Source of the DNA: Oscillospiraceae bacterium
GTDB taxonomy: Bacteria > Bacillota > Clostridia > Oscillospirales > Oscillospiraceae
Direction: 5' to 3'
Length of the DNA: 64,000 nucleotides
Assembly (NCBI GenBank): GCA_015067725.1
Contig: SVLX01000001.1
Coordinates: forward strand, 45,047-109,046
The number at the start of each line of letters is the position of its first letter. Positions within the stretch are counted from its first letter, which is position 1. The notes under the pieces are model-generated. The model worked only from the letters and a program-made list of their open reading frames with translations. It did not search any database and had not been told where the DNA came from. This document shows, piece by piece, positions 25,845 through 35,100 of this stretch. Both the position numbers and the translations under genes were made by a program.

Positions 25845-26953
25845 AGATGAAAAGAATACTCAGCCTGTTATTGGCTTTTATGATGATGGTTTCCCTGTGC
25901 GCCTGCCGGGGTAACTTCGGCAGTGTGAACCTGAATGATGCCATAGAGATTCCCGAAGATGGTATCATCAAAGAAAGCATTGTCCGGAAAATCCAAAGCG
26001 AAAACGCCATTGGTGTCTTCACCGGAGAATCCAATGGTCTTAAATACGAATGGACCATCTTTGGCAGTGACATTGCCGAAGCGAAAGCCATCCATTTGGG
26101 CGTCAGCATCACCACCGGCAGCGAGGTGAAGGTTTCTCTGCAACAGGCAGAGCCCTTTGGTTTTTCCGCCCTGCTGTCCATCCATCTGGAGGAGAAGTGG
26201 CAGGAAGACAGCGCAACCGCTTATTGGGGCGACAAGGCTGTGGCTTCCGTATCGTTGACCGGCAGTAAAAACCATACGATTCTCAACTGCATTCTCGACG
26301 GCAGTTTGCAGGAATTTGTCATCAGACCCGATGCGCTCCCCCAGGAGGACAGTCTTCCCACCGAAACCACAGCACCTGCTGAAGAAACGACCCCGCCCAC
26401 AGAGGGCAATGACGAATACCTCTCCCGACCGGAAGACAGCGACGATACCGTCTACACCGATGGCAAGGACAAGTACCTGACTGACCCCATCCCGGAGGGC
26501 AAACCCAAGCCCGTAGAGCCGGAAGATCAGGAAGTGGACAAGGGCAGGACCTATACCTGCACCTTCTCCATTGAGTGCTCCACCATTTTGAACAATCTGG
26601 ATATGCTGAATCCCGAGAAGCTGGAAATGGTCCCCTCCGACGGTGTGATTCTCGCCAAAACCACGGTGACCTTCTATGAAGGCGAGTCTGTATTCGATGT
26701 TCTCCAGCGGCTGTGCAAGGAGATGGGCATTCACATGGAATCCTCGTGGACACCCATCTACAACAGCGCCTATATTGAAGGCATCCACAATCTGTACGAA
26801 TTCGATTGCGGAGAACTCTCCGGCTGGATGTACCGGGTCAATGGCTGGTATCCCAACTATGGTTGCTCCCGGTATCAACTGAAAGACGGCGATGTGGTGG
26901 AGTGGCGGTACACCTGTGATTTGGGGCATGATGTTGGTCGGGGTATGAGCTGA
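25841..26953 (+). CDS. Lipoprotein with C-terminal DUF4430 (transcobalamin-like) domain
   Basis: A 370-residue lipoprotein with signal ILSLLLAFMMMVSLCAC and acyl-cysteine at residue 22. A beta-rich N-terminal domain (to about 165) is followed by a Pro/Thr/Glu/Asp linker (165-245). The DUF4430 domain (about 272-365) has FYEGESVFDVLQRLCKEMG, then GELSGWMYRVNGWYPNYGCSRYQLKDGDVVEWRYT. This domain is homologous to the C-terminal beta domain of transcobalamin and intrinsic factor, which caps bound B12 (family knowledge). With the toroid protein upstream it would supply the second half of a B12-binding clamp (inference). It overlaps both neighbours by a few bases. Confidence 0.85.
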   Translation: MKMKRILSLLLAFMMMVSLCACRGNFGSVNLNDAIEIPEDGIIKESIVRKIQSENAIGVFTGESNGLKYEWTIFGSDIAEAKAIHLGVSITTGSEVKVSLQQAEPFGFSALLSIHLEEKWQEDSATAYWGDKAVASVSLTGSKNHTILNCILDGSLQEFVIRPDALPQEDSLPTETTAPAEETTPPTEGNDEYLSRPEDSDDTVYTDGKDKYLTDPIPEGKPKPVEPEDQEVDKGRTYTCTFSIECSTILNNLDMLNPEKLEMVPSDGVILAKTTVTFYEGESVFDVLQRLCKEMGIHMESSWTPIYNSAYIEGIHNLYEFDCGELSGWMYRVNGWYPNYGCSRYQLKDGDVVEWRYTCDLGHDVGRGMS

Positions 26954-27846
26954 TGGGCGGGGATAGATTTGCACAGTACCACCCGCTGGTGAATTTCCTG
27001 TATTTCACGCTGACCATCGGCTTTTCCATGATGATGAGCCACCCAATCGCGCAAGGGATTTCTCTAATCAGTGCGATTGCTTATGCGGTGCAGACAGAGG
27101 GGAAGAAAGCTGTGCTGTTCACCCTGAAATGGTGCTTGCCGGTGATGCTGTTGACCGCAATCATGAATCCTGCGTTCAGCCATGAGGGAATCACCATCGT
27201 GCTCTATTTCCCCACCGGGAATCCCCTGACGCTGGAGAGTATTCTCTATGGTCTGTCCTCCGGTGTGATGATTGCCACGGTATGTTTGTGGTTTCTGAAC
27301 TTCAACCGGGTCATCACTTCCGATAAGTTTATTTACCTCTTTGGTCGCATCATCCCGGCCATGTCTCTGGTATTGAGCATGACTTTGCGGTTTGTTCCCA
27401 AGTTCAGGACCCAGATGAATGCGGTAGTGGATGCCCAGAAAAGCATCGGCAGAGACATTTCCACCGGCTCTCTTTGGCACCGCACCAAGATTGCCGTTAC
27501 CGTGCTGTCCATTATGATTACATGGGCGCTGGAAAATGCCATTGAGACTGCCGACAGCATGAAAAGCCGGGGCTATGGACTAAAAGGGCGCACCGCCTTT
27601 TCCATCTACCGTCTGGATGAGCGGGACAAGCTGGCTCTGCTGTATCTGGGATTCTGTGGATTCTACCTGCTGGCCGGCGTGATTGTTTCTGCCTTTGGCT
27701 TCCGGTATTTCCCCAGTATCCGGTATATCGGCCTGAATTTGTTTACCTTTTCTTTTCAGTTTGTGTATTTCATGATGTGTATCACGCCGGTGGTGTTAAA
27801 CCTGGCAGAGGAGAGAACATGGAAAGCTATTCATTCAAGCACGTAG
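26953..27846 (+). CDS. ECF transporter T component (CbiQ/EcfT family)
   Basis: A 297-residue membrane protein with N- and C-terminal helix groups and the EcfT coupling signature ADSMKSRGYGLKGRT near residue 198, an Ala-Arg-Gly-type motif that contacts the ATPases. FVPKFRTQMNAVVDAQ matches the first coupling helix. It bridges the ATPases to the substrate-binding S component. The 1-nt overlap with the upstream stop and the 28-nt overlap with the ATPase gene indicate tight coupling. Confidence 0.88.
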   Translation: MGGDRFAQYHPLVNFLYFTLTIGFSMMMSHPIAQGISLISAIAYAVQTEGKKAVLFTLKWCLPVMLLTAIMNPAFSHEGITIVLYFPTGNPLTLESILYGLSSGVMIATVCLWFLNFNRVITSDKFIYLFGRIIPAMSLVLSMTLRFVPKFRTQMNAVVDAQKSIGRDISTGSLWHRTKIAVTVLSIMITWALENAIETADSMKSRGYGLKGRTAFSIYRLDERDKLALLYLGFCGFYLLAGVIVSAFGFRYFPSIRYIGLNLFTFSFQFVYFMMCITPVVLNLAEERTWKAIHSST

Positions 27847-30461
27847 ACTTTACATACCCGGAGGGAGAGAAAAAAGCACTCCGCAATGTCTCTTTCACCG
27901 TTCAGCAAGGTGAGTTTGTCATCCTCTGCGGTCCATCCGGTTGCGGGAAGTCCACCCTTTTGCGGCACTTAAAAACCTGCCTGACCCCTCATGGGCTGTT
28001 TTCCGGGGAAATCCATTATCAGGGCATACCACTGTCTGCAATGTCTCAGCGGGAGCAGGCGCAACAGATTGGCTATGTGCTCCAATCCCCGGAGAATCAG
28101 GTGGTCACCGACAAGGTATGGCATGAATTGGCCTTTGGTTTGGAGAGTTTGGGCTATGATACCCCCACCATTCGCCGCCGGGTGGCGGAAATTGCCGCCT
28201 TCTTCGGCATTGAGCATTGGTTTTATCAGAACGTCACCGAACTGTCCGGTGGGCAGAAGCAACTGCTGAGTCTTGCCTCGGTTATGGCCATGCAACCGGG
28301 TGTGCTGGTGCTGGATGAGCCCACGGCACAGCTTGACCCCATTGCCGCCGCTGACTTTCTGGCGCTCCTCGGCAAAATTAACCGGGAGCTGGGTACAACG
28401 ATTATGCTGACGGAACACCGGCTGGAGGAAGCCTTCCCCTTTGCCACGAGAGTCATTGTCATGGACGAGGGCGCGATTCTCTGCGACGACAAGCCGGAGA
28501 ATGTGGGCTTGCAACTGAAAGATAAAGGTAGCGGGATGTTCCTGGCTATGCCCACAGCCATGCGGGTCTGGGCGGCCATAGACACGAAGCTTACCTGCCC
28601 CATGACCGTCCGGGATGGCAGTCGCTTCCTTTCTCAGCGGACGGAGGAACAATCGCTCCTGCCCCTGAGCAAGAAAGTGCCGCCTGTATACCCAGAGGAT
28701 GTGGCTCTGGAATGTGATAACCTGTGGTTTCGCTACGAAAAGGACAGCCCCGATGTGGTCAAGGGCTTTTCTTTGAACCTGCGCAAAGGGGAATTCTATG
28801 CCATTCTGGGTGGCAACGGTGCAGGAAAATCCACCACGCTGAAGGTCATTTCCGGTCTTCGCGGGGCTTATCGTGGTGCTGTTCGCCTGCAGGGCAAGCT
28901 GGGACATCTGCCACAAAACCCCCAAACTTTATTGGTCAAGCGCACCGTCCGGGAGGATTTGTACGAAGTATTCCGGGGCGGGAAGACACCCAGAGCACAG
29001 CAGGATAAGGAAGTCGCCCGAATTACAGAGCTCTGCGGTCTGCGGGAGTTTCTGGACCGTCATCCCTATGACATTTCCGGGGGCGAGCAACAGCGCACCG
29101 CTTTGGCAAAAGTGCTGTTAACCCAGCCGGATATTCTGCTGCTGGACGAGCCGACCAAAGGCTTTGACGCAGAATTCAAGGTGACCTTTGCCCTGATTCT
29201 CCGCAGATTGGTCGCCCAGGGCGTGACGATTTTAATGGTCAGCCACGATGTGCCATTCTGTGCGGAGTATGCCCACAAGTGCGGTCTGTTCTTTGATGGC
29301 AGCATTGTGGCAGAGGGTACGCCCCGTGAATTCTTCTCCGGCAACAGTTTTTACACCACCCCCGCCAACCGTATGGCTCGCCACTTGATGCCGATGGCGG
29401 TGACCGTTGCCGATGTTGTTGGCTGTTGCGGTGGTAAATTGCCTGCTGAGCCGGAAATCCCGGAAGCAACCGTTTTACCCGAACCCAAAGAAACCGCGGT
29501 AAATTTCAAGCCAAAGCCACTGCCCCTGTGGCGGAAACTCCTTGCCGGTGTATCTCTGGCGATTGCGCTGTTGGTGTTCTTCTATGCCACCAGCATCACC
29601 GACCTGTCTGCCCTGATTGGGAAAGACGGCGTCAGTGCCACCGGCGAAAAACAGCTCCTTCTCTATGTGGCGCTGATTGCTTCGCTGGGCGTATTCATCG
29701 CCGCCATTGGTCGCAGGAGCGCCCCATCCGTTATGTTGCAGATTCCCGTCCAACAGAGAAAACTCAGTAAACGCACCCTTATGGCAACGGTTTTGATTGT
29801 CCTGTGTATTCCGCTGACCATCTTTACCGGTGTAATGTATTTGGGCAACCGGCATTACAATGTAACCGCCATGTTGGTTTTGGTGGAATGTATGGTGCCT
29901 TTCTTCCTGGTGTTTGAAGGTCGCAAACCCAAGGCCAGAGAGCTGGTGACCATTGCGGTGCTGTGTGCCATTGGTGTAGCCGGGCGGTCTGCCTTCTTTA
30001 TGTTCCCCCAGTTTAAGCCCGTATTGGCGCTGGTCATCATCTCCGGCGTAGCTTTTGGGGGAGAAACCGGATTTTTGGTGGGGGCAGTGACCATGCTGGT
30101 GTCCAATGTGCTGTTTTCGCAGGGTCCGTGGATGCCGTGGCAGATGTTCAGCATGGGCATAATCGGATTCCTTGCCGGGGTCTTATTCCGCAAGGGTCTG
30201 CTCCGCCGCAGTTGTGGTAGTCTTGCCACCTTCGGCGCATTTGCCGCAGTGATCATCTATGGCGGCATCATGAACCCCGCCGCCGCCCTGATGTACAGCG
30301 CTCAGACCATCAACTGGGATATGCTGAAGGGTTACTATGTATCCGGTCTTCCCATGGATTTGATTCACGCCGCCGCAACGGTGATTTTCATCCTCATCGC
30401 CGCCGAGCCTATGCTGGAAAAGCTGGACCGCATCAAGGTGAAGTATGGTTTGGTGGAGTAA
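27819..30461 (+). CDS. ECF transporter fusion: two ATPase domains plus S component
   Basis: An 880-residue single chain. ABC domain 1 has GPSGCGKST (about 38-46), LSGGQKQ and VLVLDEPTAQLD. ABC domain 2 has GGNGAGKST near residue 330, ISGGEQQR and ILLLDEPTKGFD. From about residue 570 onward the chain is membrane-embedded, ending in an ECF S-component-like core (705-865) with ARELVTIAVLCAIGVAGRSAF, FKPVLALVI and GFLVGAVTMLVSN, resembling CbrT-type cobalamin S components. ATG at 27819 follows GAGGAGAG, inside the end of the T gene. With that gene it would form a complete importer; the cobalamin or corrinoid substrate is inferred from the riboswitches. Confidence 0.87.
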   Translation: MESYSFKHVDFTYPEGEKKALRNVSFTVQQGEFVILCGPSGCGKSTLLRHLKTCLTPHGLFSGEIHYQGIPLSAMSQREQAQQIGYVLQSPENQVVTDKVWHELAFGLESLGYDTPTIRRRVAEIAAFFGIEHWFYQNVTELSGGQKQLLSLASVMAMQPGVLVLDEPTAQLDPIAAADFLALLGKINRELGTTIMLTEHRLEEAFPFATRVIVMDEGAILCDDKPENVGLQLKDKGSGMFLAMPTAMRVWAAIDTKLTCPMTVRDGSRFLSQRTEEQSLLPLSKKVPPVYPEDVALECDNLWFRYEKDSPDVVKGFSLNLRKGEFYAILGGNGAGKSTTLKVISGLRGAYRGAVRLQGKLGHLPQNPQTLLVKRTVREDLYEVFRGGKTPRAQQDKEVARITELCGLREFLDRHPYDISGGEQQRTALAKVLLTQPDILLLDEPTKGFDAEFKVTFALILRRLVAQGVTILMVSHDVPFCAEYAHKCGLFFDGSIVAEGTPREFFSGNSFYTTPANRMARHLMPMAVTVADVVGCCGGKLPAEPEIPEATVLPEPKETAVNFKPKPLPLWRKLLAGVSLAIALLVFFYATSITDLSALIGKDGVSATGEKQLLLYVALIASLGVFIAAIGRRSAPSVMLQIPVQQRKLSKRTLMATVLIVLCIPLTIFTGVMYLGNRHYNVTAMLVLVECMVPFFLVFEGRKPKARELVTIAVLCAIGVAGRSAFFMFPQFKPVLALVIISGVAFGGETGFLVGAVTMLVSNVLFSQGPWMPWQMFSMGIIGFLAGVLFRKGLLRRSCGSLATFGAFAAVIIYGGIMNPAAALMYSAQTINWDMLKGYYVSGLPMDLIHAAATVIFILIAAEPMLEKLDRIKVKYGLVE

Positions 30462-30470
30462 TCTAAGGCC

Positions 30471-30516
30471 AAAAAAGCCCCAGAGCCACCCATCTTCGGG
30501 CGCTCTGGGGCTTTCG
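30471..30516. terminator. Bidirectional terminator after the cobalamin operon
   Basis: AAAGCCCCAGAGC pairs with GCTCTGGGGCTTT around a 15-nt loop; A-tract on one side and T-tract on the other, serving both converging units. Confidence 0.88.
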
Positions 30517-30524
30517 TTGTTGAA

Positions 30525-30920
30525 TTACTTCTTATAAGTGAAGGTATTTCCGGCATCGTCGGTCAGGGTCAGGGTAGAGCCGGAGAGGGCATAGGTATAG
30601 GTGTGCTCGCCGCTAAAGGTAATGGTGCCGGTGTCGGTATTGACGACATACTTGCCGGAAGCATCGCCCTCAGCATCGTGGATGTGGTCGCCATGGACAG
30701 AGCCCACATCAGCCAGGAAGAAGCCATTGTCATCAAAGACGAAAGCCACGATATAGAGGCCCTCCCCCTTGATGCCGGTGAGACCGGAAAAGTCCTGTGC
30801 GCCCAGAGGACTGGAAACATCCAGCGACCAGGTGCCCTCCACATTGTCGGAGCCACCGCAAGCCACCAGAGAAACCATCATCAGCACAGCCAGAACCAGA
30901 GCAAGGATACGCTTTTTCAC
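30525..30920 (-). CDS. Small lipoprotein, lipocalin-like beta protein
   Basis: A 131-residue product from a GTG start at 30920 preceded by GAAGGAGATG. The signal peptide KKRILALVLAVLMMVSLVAC ends in a lipobox cysteine. The mature part (EGTWSLDV, then GTITFSGEHTYTYALSGSTLTLT) is a short run of beta strands as in small clostridial lipocalin-like lipoproteins of unknown function. It is monocistronic, facing the cobalamin operon. Confidence 0.75.
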   Translation of the reverse strand: MKKRILALVLAVLMMVSLVACGGSDNVEGTWSLDVSSPLGAQDFSGLTGIKGEGLYIVAFVFDDNGFFLADVGSVHGDHIHDAEGDASGKYVVNTDTGTITFSGEHTYTYALSGSTLTLTDDAGNTFTYKK

Positions 30921-31045
30921 AGAATCATCTCCTTCAGTAGTGTTGTATGTGTCTTCCACTGACAGTCTACCAGAAAATTCAGGTAAAGTCAACAGGAAAA
31001 TGATCTTTTCCGCAAAATCTCCAGCAACGCACCGGTCAGTGTTCC

Positions 31046-31837
31046 TCACTTTCGGATGGTGATGGTCAGGGTGATTTCCTGCTCCGTCTCCTCCCGGTGG
31101 CTGACTGCCGGAATGCCCGCCTGCTGGATTTTGGCCAGATTTTCCGTCAATCCGGCAAGAAACGCCCGGATATCCGGCGAGCGGGGATGGCGGGTGCGCT
31201 CCTGTTTTTGGGTGGTCTGAGTTTTGATGAGTTCCTCGGTCTGGGCTACGGTCAGACCCTCTTTCATCACCCGGTCAATGGTCAGGAGCTTCTCCGGCTC
31301 TCCCGGCAGTCTCAGCAACGCCCGGGCATGGCGCTCCGTGAGTCCACCTGCCCGCAGAGCCTCCAGAACCGGGCCGCTGTGCCGCAAAAGGCGCAGTTTA
31401 TTAGCCACGGCGGACTGACTTTTGCCGACCTTCGCCGCTGCCTGCTCCTGAGACAATCCCGCCAACTGCATGAGCCGCGCCAGTCCCCGGGCTTCTTCAA
31501 TATAGTCCAGGTCCTTTCGTTGCAGGTTTTCCACCAGCGCAACCAGCGCAGACTGGTTTTCGTCCATGGTCATCAGGAGGCACGGCACCTCCTCCAGCCC
31601 CGCCAGCTTCGCCGCCCGCAGTCGCCGCTCCCCGGCAATGAGTTCATAGAGATTTCCCTGCCGCCGGACGGACAAGGGTTGCAGCACCCCATGGTGGCTG
31701 ATGCTCTCGGCCAGCTCATGGAGTGCCTCCTGGTCAAAGATTTGCCGGGGCTGGGTGGGGTTGGGTCGAATCGACCGCACCGGCAGGAAGACCACCCGCC
31801 CGGTCTCTAAGTACGTCTTCAGCTTTCCACATTGCAA
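31046..31837 (-). CDS. ParB/Spo0J/Noc-family DNA-binding protein
   Basis: A 263-residue protein with the ParB N-terminal CTPase domain (IRPNPTQPRQIFDQEALHELAESI and the AGERRLRAAKLAGL loop) and a central helix-turn-helix (LSQEQAAAKVGKSQSAVANKLRLL). The extended N-terminus and lack of a ParA neighbour fit a Noc-like or orphan ParB. It may bind parS/NBS-like sites to organise the nucleoid or restrain septation. No such site was identified in the window. Confidence 0.85.
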   Translation of the reverse strand: MQCGKLKTYLETGRVVFLPVRSIRPNPTQPRQIFDQEALHELAESISHHGVLQPLSVRRQGNLYELIAGERRLRAAKLAGLEEVPCLLMTMDENQSALVALVENLQRKDLDYIEEARGLARLMQLAGLSQEQAAAKVGKSQSAVANKLRLLRHSGPVLEALRAGGLTERHARALLRLPGEPEKLLTIDRVMKEGLTVAQTEELIKTQTTQKQERTRHPRSPDIRAFLAGLTENLAKIQQAGIPAVSHREETEQEITLTITIRK

Positions 31838-31990
31838 AGTTTTCCCCTCCTTGGTGTGCTTGTTCCGCTTATCTTAATTCTATTCTTTGGCGGTGAAAAG
31901 TCCCACGAAAGATGTGGGGGGGAGGAGAAATGGATTTGGCCGGCATTTAATCGTATTCAGCTTTGATTGGCGATTTTTTCAAAAAGCCCC

Positions 31991-32019
31991 TTGACATCTG
32001 TTTGTCTATGTTGTATACT
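31991..32019 (+). promoter_or_regulatory. Promoter of tracrRNA
   Basis: TTGACA and TATACT with 17 nt between, a near-consensus promoter. Transcription should start near 32026, just before the anti-repeat. Confidence 0.85.
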
Positions 32020-32025
32020 GAAAAT

Positions 32026-32115
32026 AGTTCTTATACCATACCAAGAACTATTTAGGTTGCTATAATAAGGTAGTACACCGAAGAGCTCTAACGCCCCCAA
32101 AAGGGGCGTTATCTC
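32026..32115 (+). ncRNA. tracrRNA of the type II-C CRISPR system
   Basis: Positions 32031-32066 are a diverged copy of the CRISPR repeat as read on the plus strand (TTATACCATACCAAGAAC, then GGTTGCTATAAT), that is, the anti-repeat. Next comes AAGGTAGTACACCGAAGAG (nexus region) and a terminal hairpin TAACGCCCC/GGGGCGTTA (32089-32111). The order and the GGTTGCTATAATAAGG segment closely resemble Neisseria meningitidis tracrRNA. Length is about 90 nt. It pairs with crRNA repeats transcribed from the minus strand of the array. Confidence 0.88.
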
Positions 32116-32169
32116 TTATCTGATTCTTTAGTGATATATAGATTTAGCAAGAAATGGACGGTGTTTTCT

Positions 32170-35100
32170 ATGAAATACGGTATCGGTCTGGATATTGGCA
32201 TTGCCTCTGTAGGCTGGGCTGTTGTGGCACTGGATGGGCAGGAAATGCCTTGTGGAATTTTGGGGATGGGTGCCAGGGTCTTTAGCGCTGCCGAACAACC
32301 AAAGACCGGCGCTTCTCTTGCCGCCCCCCGCAGAGAAGCCCGCAGTGCCCGCCGCCGTTTGCGGCGTCATCGCCACCGCAATGCGCGCATCAGGAATCTG
32401 CTTCTGCAGTTTGGACTGATTTCTCAAGAGCAACTGGACAACCTGTTCTCCGGGTGTTTGGAGGATATTTATGCTCTCCGCGTCCGGGCATTGGATGAGC
32501 TGATTACTGCACCTGAATTTGCCCGGATTCTGATTCATTTGGCTCAGCGGCGTGGTTTCCGCTCTAACCGCAAAAATGCCAGTACCAAAGAAGATGGTGA
32601 ACTCCTGGCTGCAGTCAACGAAAACAAGCGCCGCATGGAAGAAAATGGATACCGTACCGCAGGCGAGATGTTCCTGAAGCATCCCGATTTTGCCGAACAC
32701 AAGCGGAACAAGGGCGGAAACTATCTGGCCACCGTCAAGCGGGATGAGGTCGAGGCAGAAGCTCACGCCATTTTCTCTGCGCAACGGAATTTCGGCGCTG
32801 TCTTTGCCAATGCAGAATTGGAGGAGGCGTATGTTGCCATTCTCCTGAGTCAGCGTTCTTTTGATGAAGGTCCCGGTGGAAACAGTCCCTATGGCGGAAA
32901 CCAAATTGAAAAGATGGTGGGCATATGCACATTCTTCCAGGAAGAGCGGGAACCCCGTGCCGCAAAAGCAACCTACTCCTTTGAGTATTTCTCTCTGTTG
33001 GAGAAAGTGAATCACATCCGGCTGATTCAAGGTGGCGAATCCATTCCGCTCACAGACGACCAGCGCAAGCGGCTCATTGCTTTGGCCCATGAAACTGAGA
33101 ATCTGGACTTCTCCAAAATCCGCAAAAAGCTGCCTATCCCTCCGGAATACACGTTTAATATGGTGCGCTATTTCGAGGATTCCTGCGACGATTCCGAGAA
33201 GAAAACCAAATTCCAGCATCTCACGGCTTACCACCAGATGCGCAAGGCTTTTGACAAACTGAGCAAAGGGTACCTTAGTCGTATGTCCATTGTCCACCGC
33301 AATGCTATCGGCACTGCACTGACCCTCTATAAAACCTCTGCCCGGATTACGGACTATCTGACCAATGCCGGTCTTAGCCCGGAGGAAATTCAGGTGGCAG
33401 AGGGTATTGGCAGCTTCTCCAAATTCGGTCATCTGTCCGTCCGTGCATTGGATGCCATTACCCCCTATCTGGAGCAAGGTCTGCGGTACAATGACGCCTG
33501 TGAAGCCGCCGGATTCCAGTTCCGCGGGCACGAGGATGGCGAGAAGACCATGTTCCTCCGCCCCAACGAGGACACTTACGCCGACATCACCAGCCCCGTT
33601 GCCCGCAGAGCCATCTCCCAGTCCATTAAGGTGATTAACGCCATCATCCGGAAGCAGGGGCAAAGCCCCACCTTCATCAACATCGAATTGGCCCGGGAGA
33701 TGGCAAAAGACTTCTCCGAGCGCAAGCAATTGGAGAAGCACATAACTGAAAACCAGAAGCGCAATGAGCAGATTGACCAGCGGCTTCGGCAGGAATTCGG
33801 GGTGGAGCATCCCACCAGTCAGGATCGACTCAAGCTCTGGCTGTATGAGCAGCAGGGCGGTGTCTGCCCCTATTCCCAGAAACAAATCTCTCTCCCCCGG
33901 CTCTTTGAACCCAATTATGCCGAAATTGACCACATCGTACCCTACAGCATCAGCTTCGACAATACCAAGGCCAATGTTGTTCTGGTTTTGGCCGCCGAGA
34001 ACCGGGATAAGGGTCCCCGCCTGCCTCTGCAGTATCTCACCGGAAAACGCCGGGATAACTTTATCGTCTGGGTGAATTCCAGCATCCGCGACCGCAGAAA
34101 GCGGCAGCTTCTGTTAAAGGAAGCATTCACCGACGAAGACGACAAGAAATTCCGTCAACGTAATCTTCAGGATACCCAGACCATGGCCGTATTCCTGATG
34201 AATTATATCCGGGACAATCTGCTCTTTGCGGATTCTTCCAAAGGCAGAAAAAAGCGGGTTACTGCAGTCAGTGGTTCGGTTACCTCCTATCTGCGTGCCC
34301 GGTGGGGCATCACCAAGGTCAGAGCCAATGGCGACATCCATCATGCCGTTGACGCACTGGTCATCGCCTGTGCCACCGATGGTATGATTCAACAAATCAG
34401 CCGCTACAGCCGGTATAAAGAATGTCAGTACACCCATACTGAGGATATGGCCTATGCCGTAGATGGTGCCACCGGAGAGGTGCTGAAGTCTTTCCCCTAT
34501 CCCTGGCCTCAATTCCGTCGGGAGCTGGATGGTCACTTAAGCAGCAATCCCACCCAGTTCCTCATGGATCAGCGACTGCCCATGTATGCCTCCGGGGAAA
34601 TCATGCCGCCGCAAAAGCCCATCTTCGTCTCCCGGATGCCCACCAGGAAGGTCAGAGGTGCTGCTCACGAAGCAACCATTTTAAGCCCAAAGCAACCGGC
34701 TGAAAATTGGACGGTTGCAAAAGTCCCATTAACCAGCCTTAAACTGAGGGATGGAGAAATTGTGTCTGATAAGGCCTATGCCATCGTTCCAAAATCTCCC
34801 TCAATGAAAGCCCCTTTACTTAGTGATCCCGTACTATACGAGGCGCTCAAGCAAAAATTGATGCTCCATGATGGCAACGGCGAAACAGCTTTTGCCGATG
34901 GGTTTCGCAAGCCCAGAAAGGATGGGCTCGATGGTCCTTGGGTCAAGCATGTAAAACTGCTACAAAAGACATCTCTTTCTACAGCAGTTAACCACGGCAA
35001 TGGTCGAGCAAAAAATGATTCCATGGTTCGAGTAGATGTATTCTATATCAAAAACGATGGATACTATCTTGTCCCTATCTATGTTGCCGACACATTGAAG

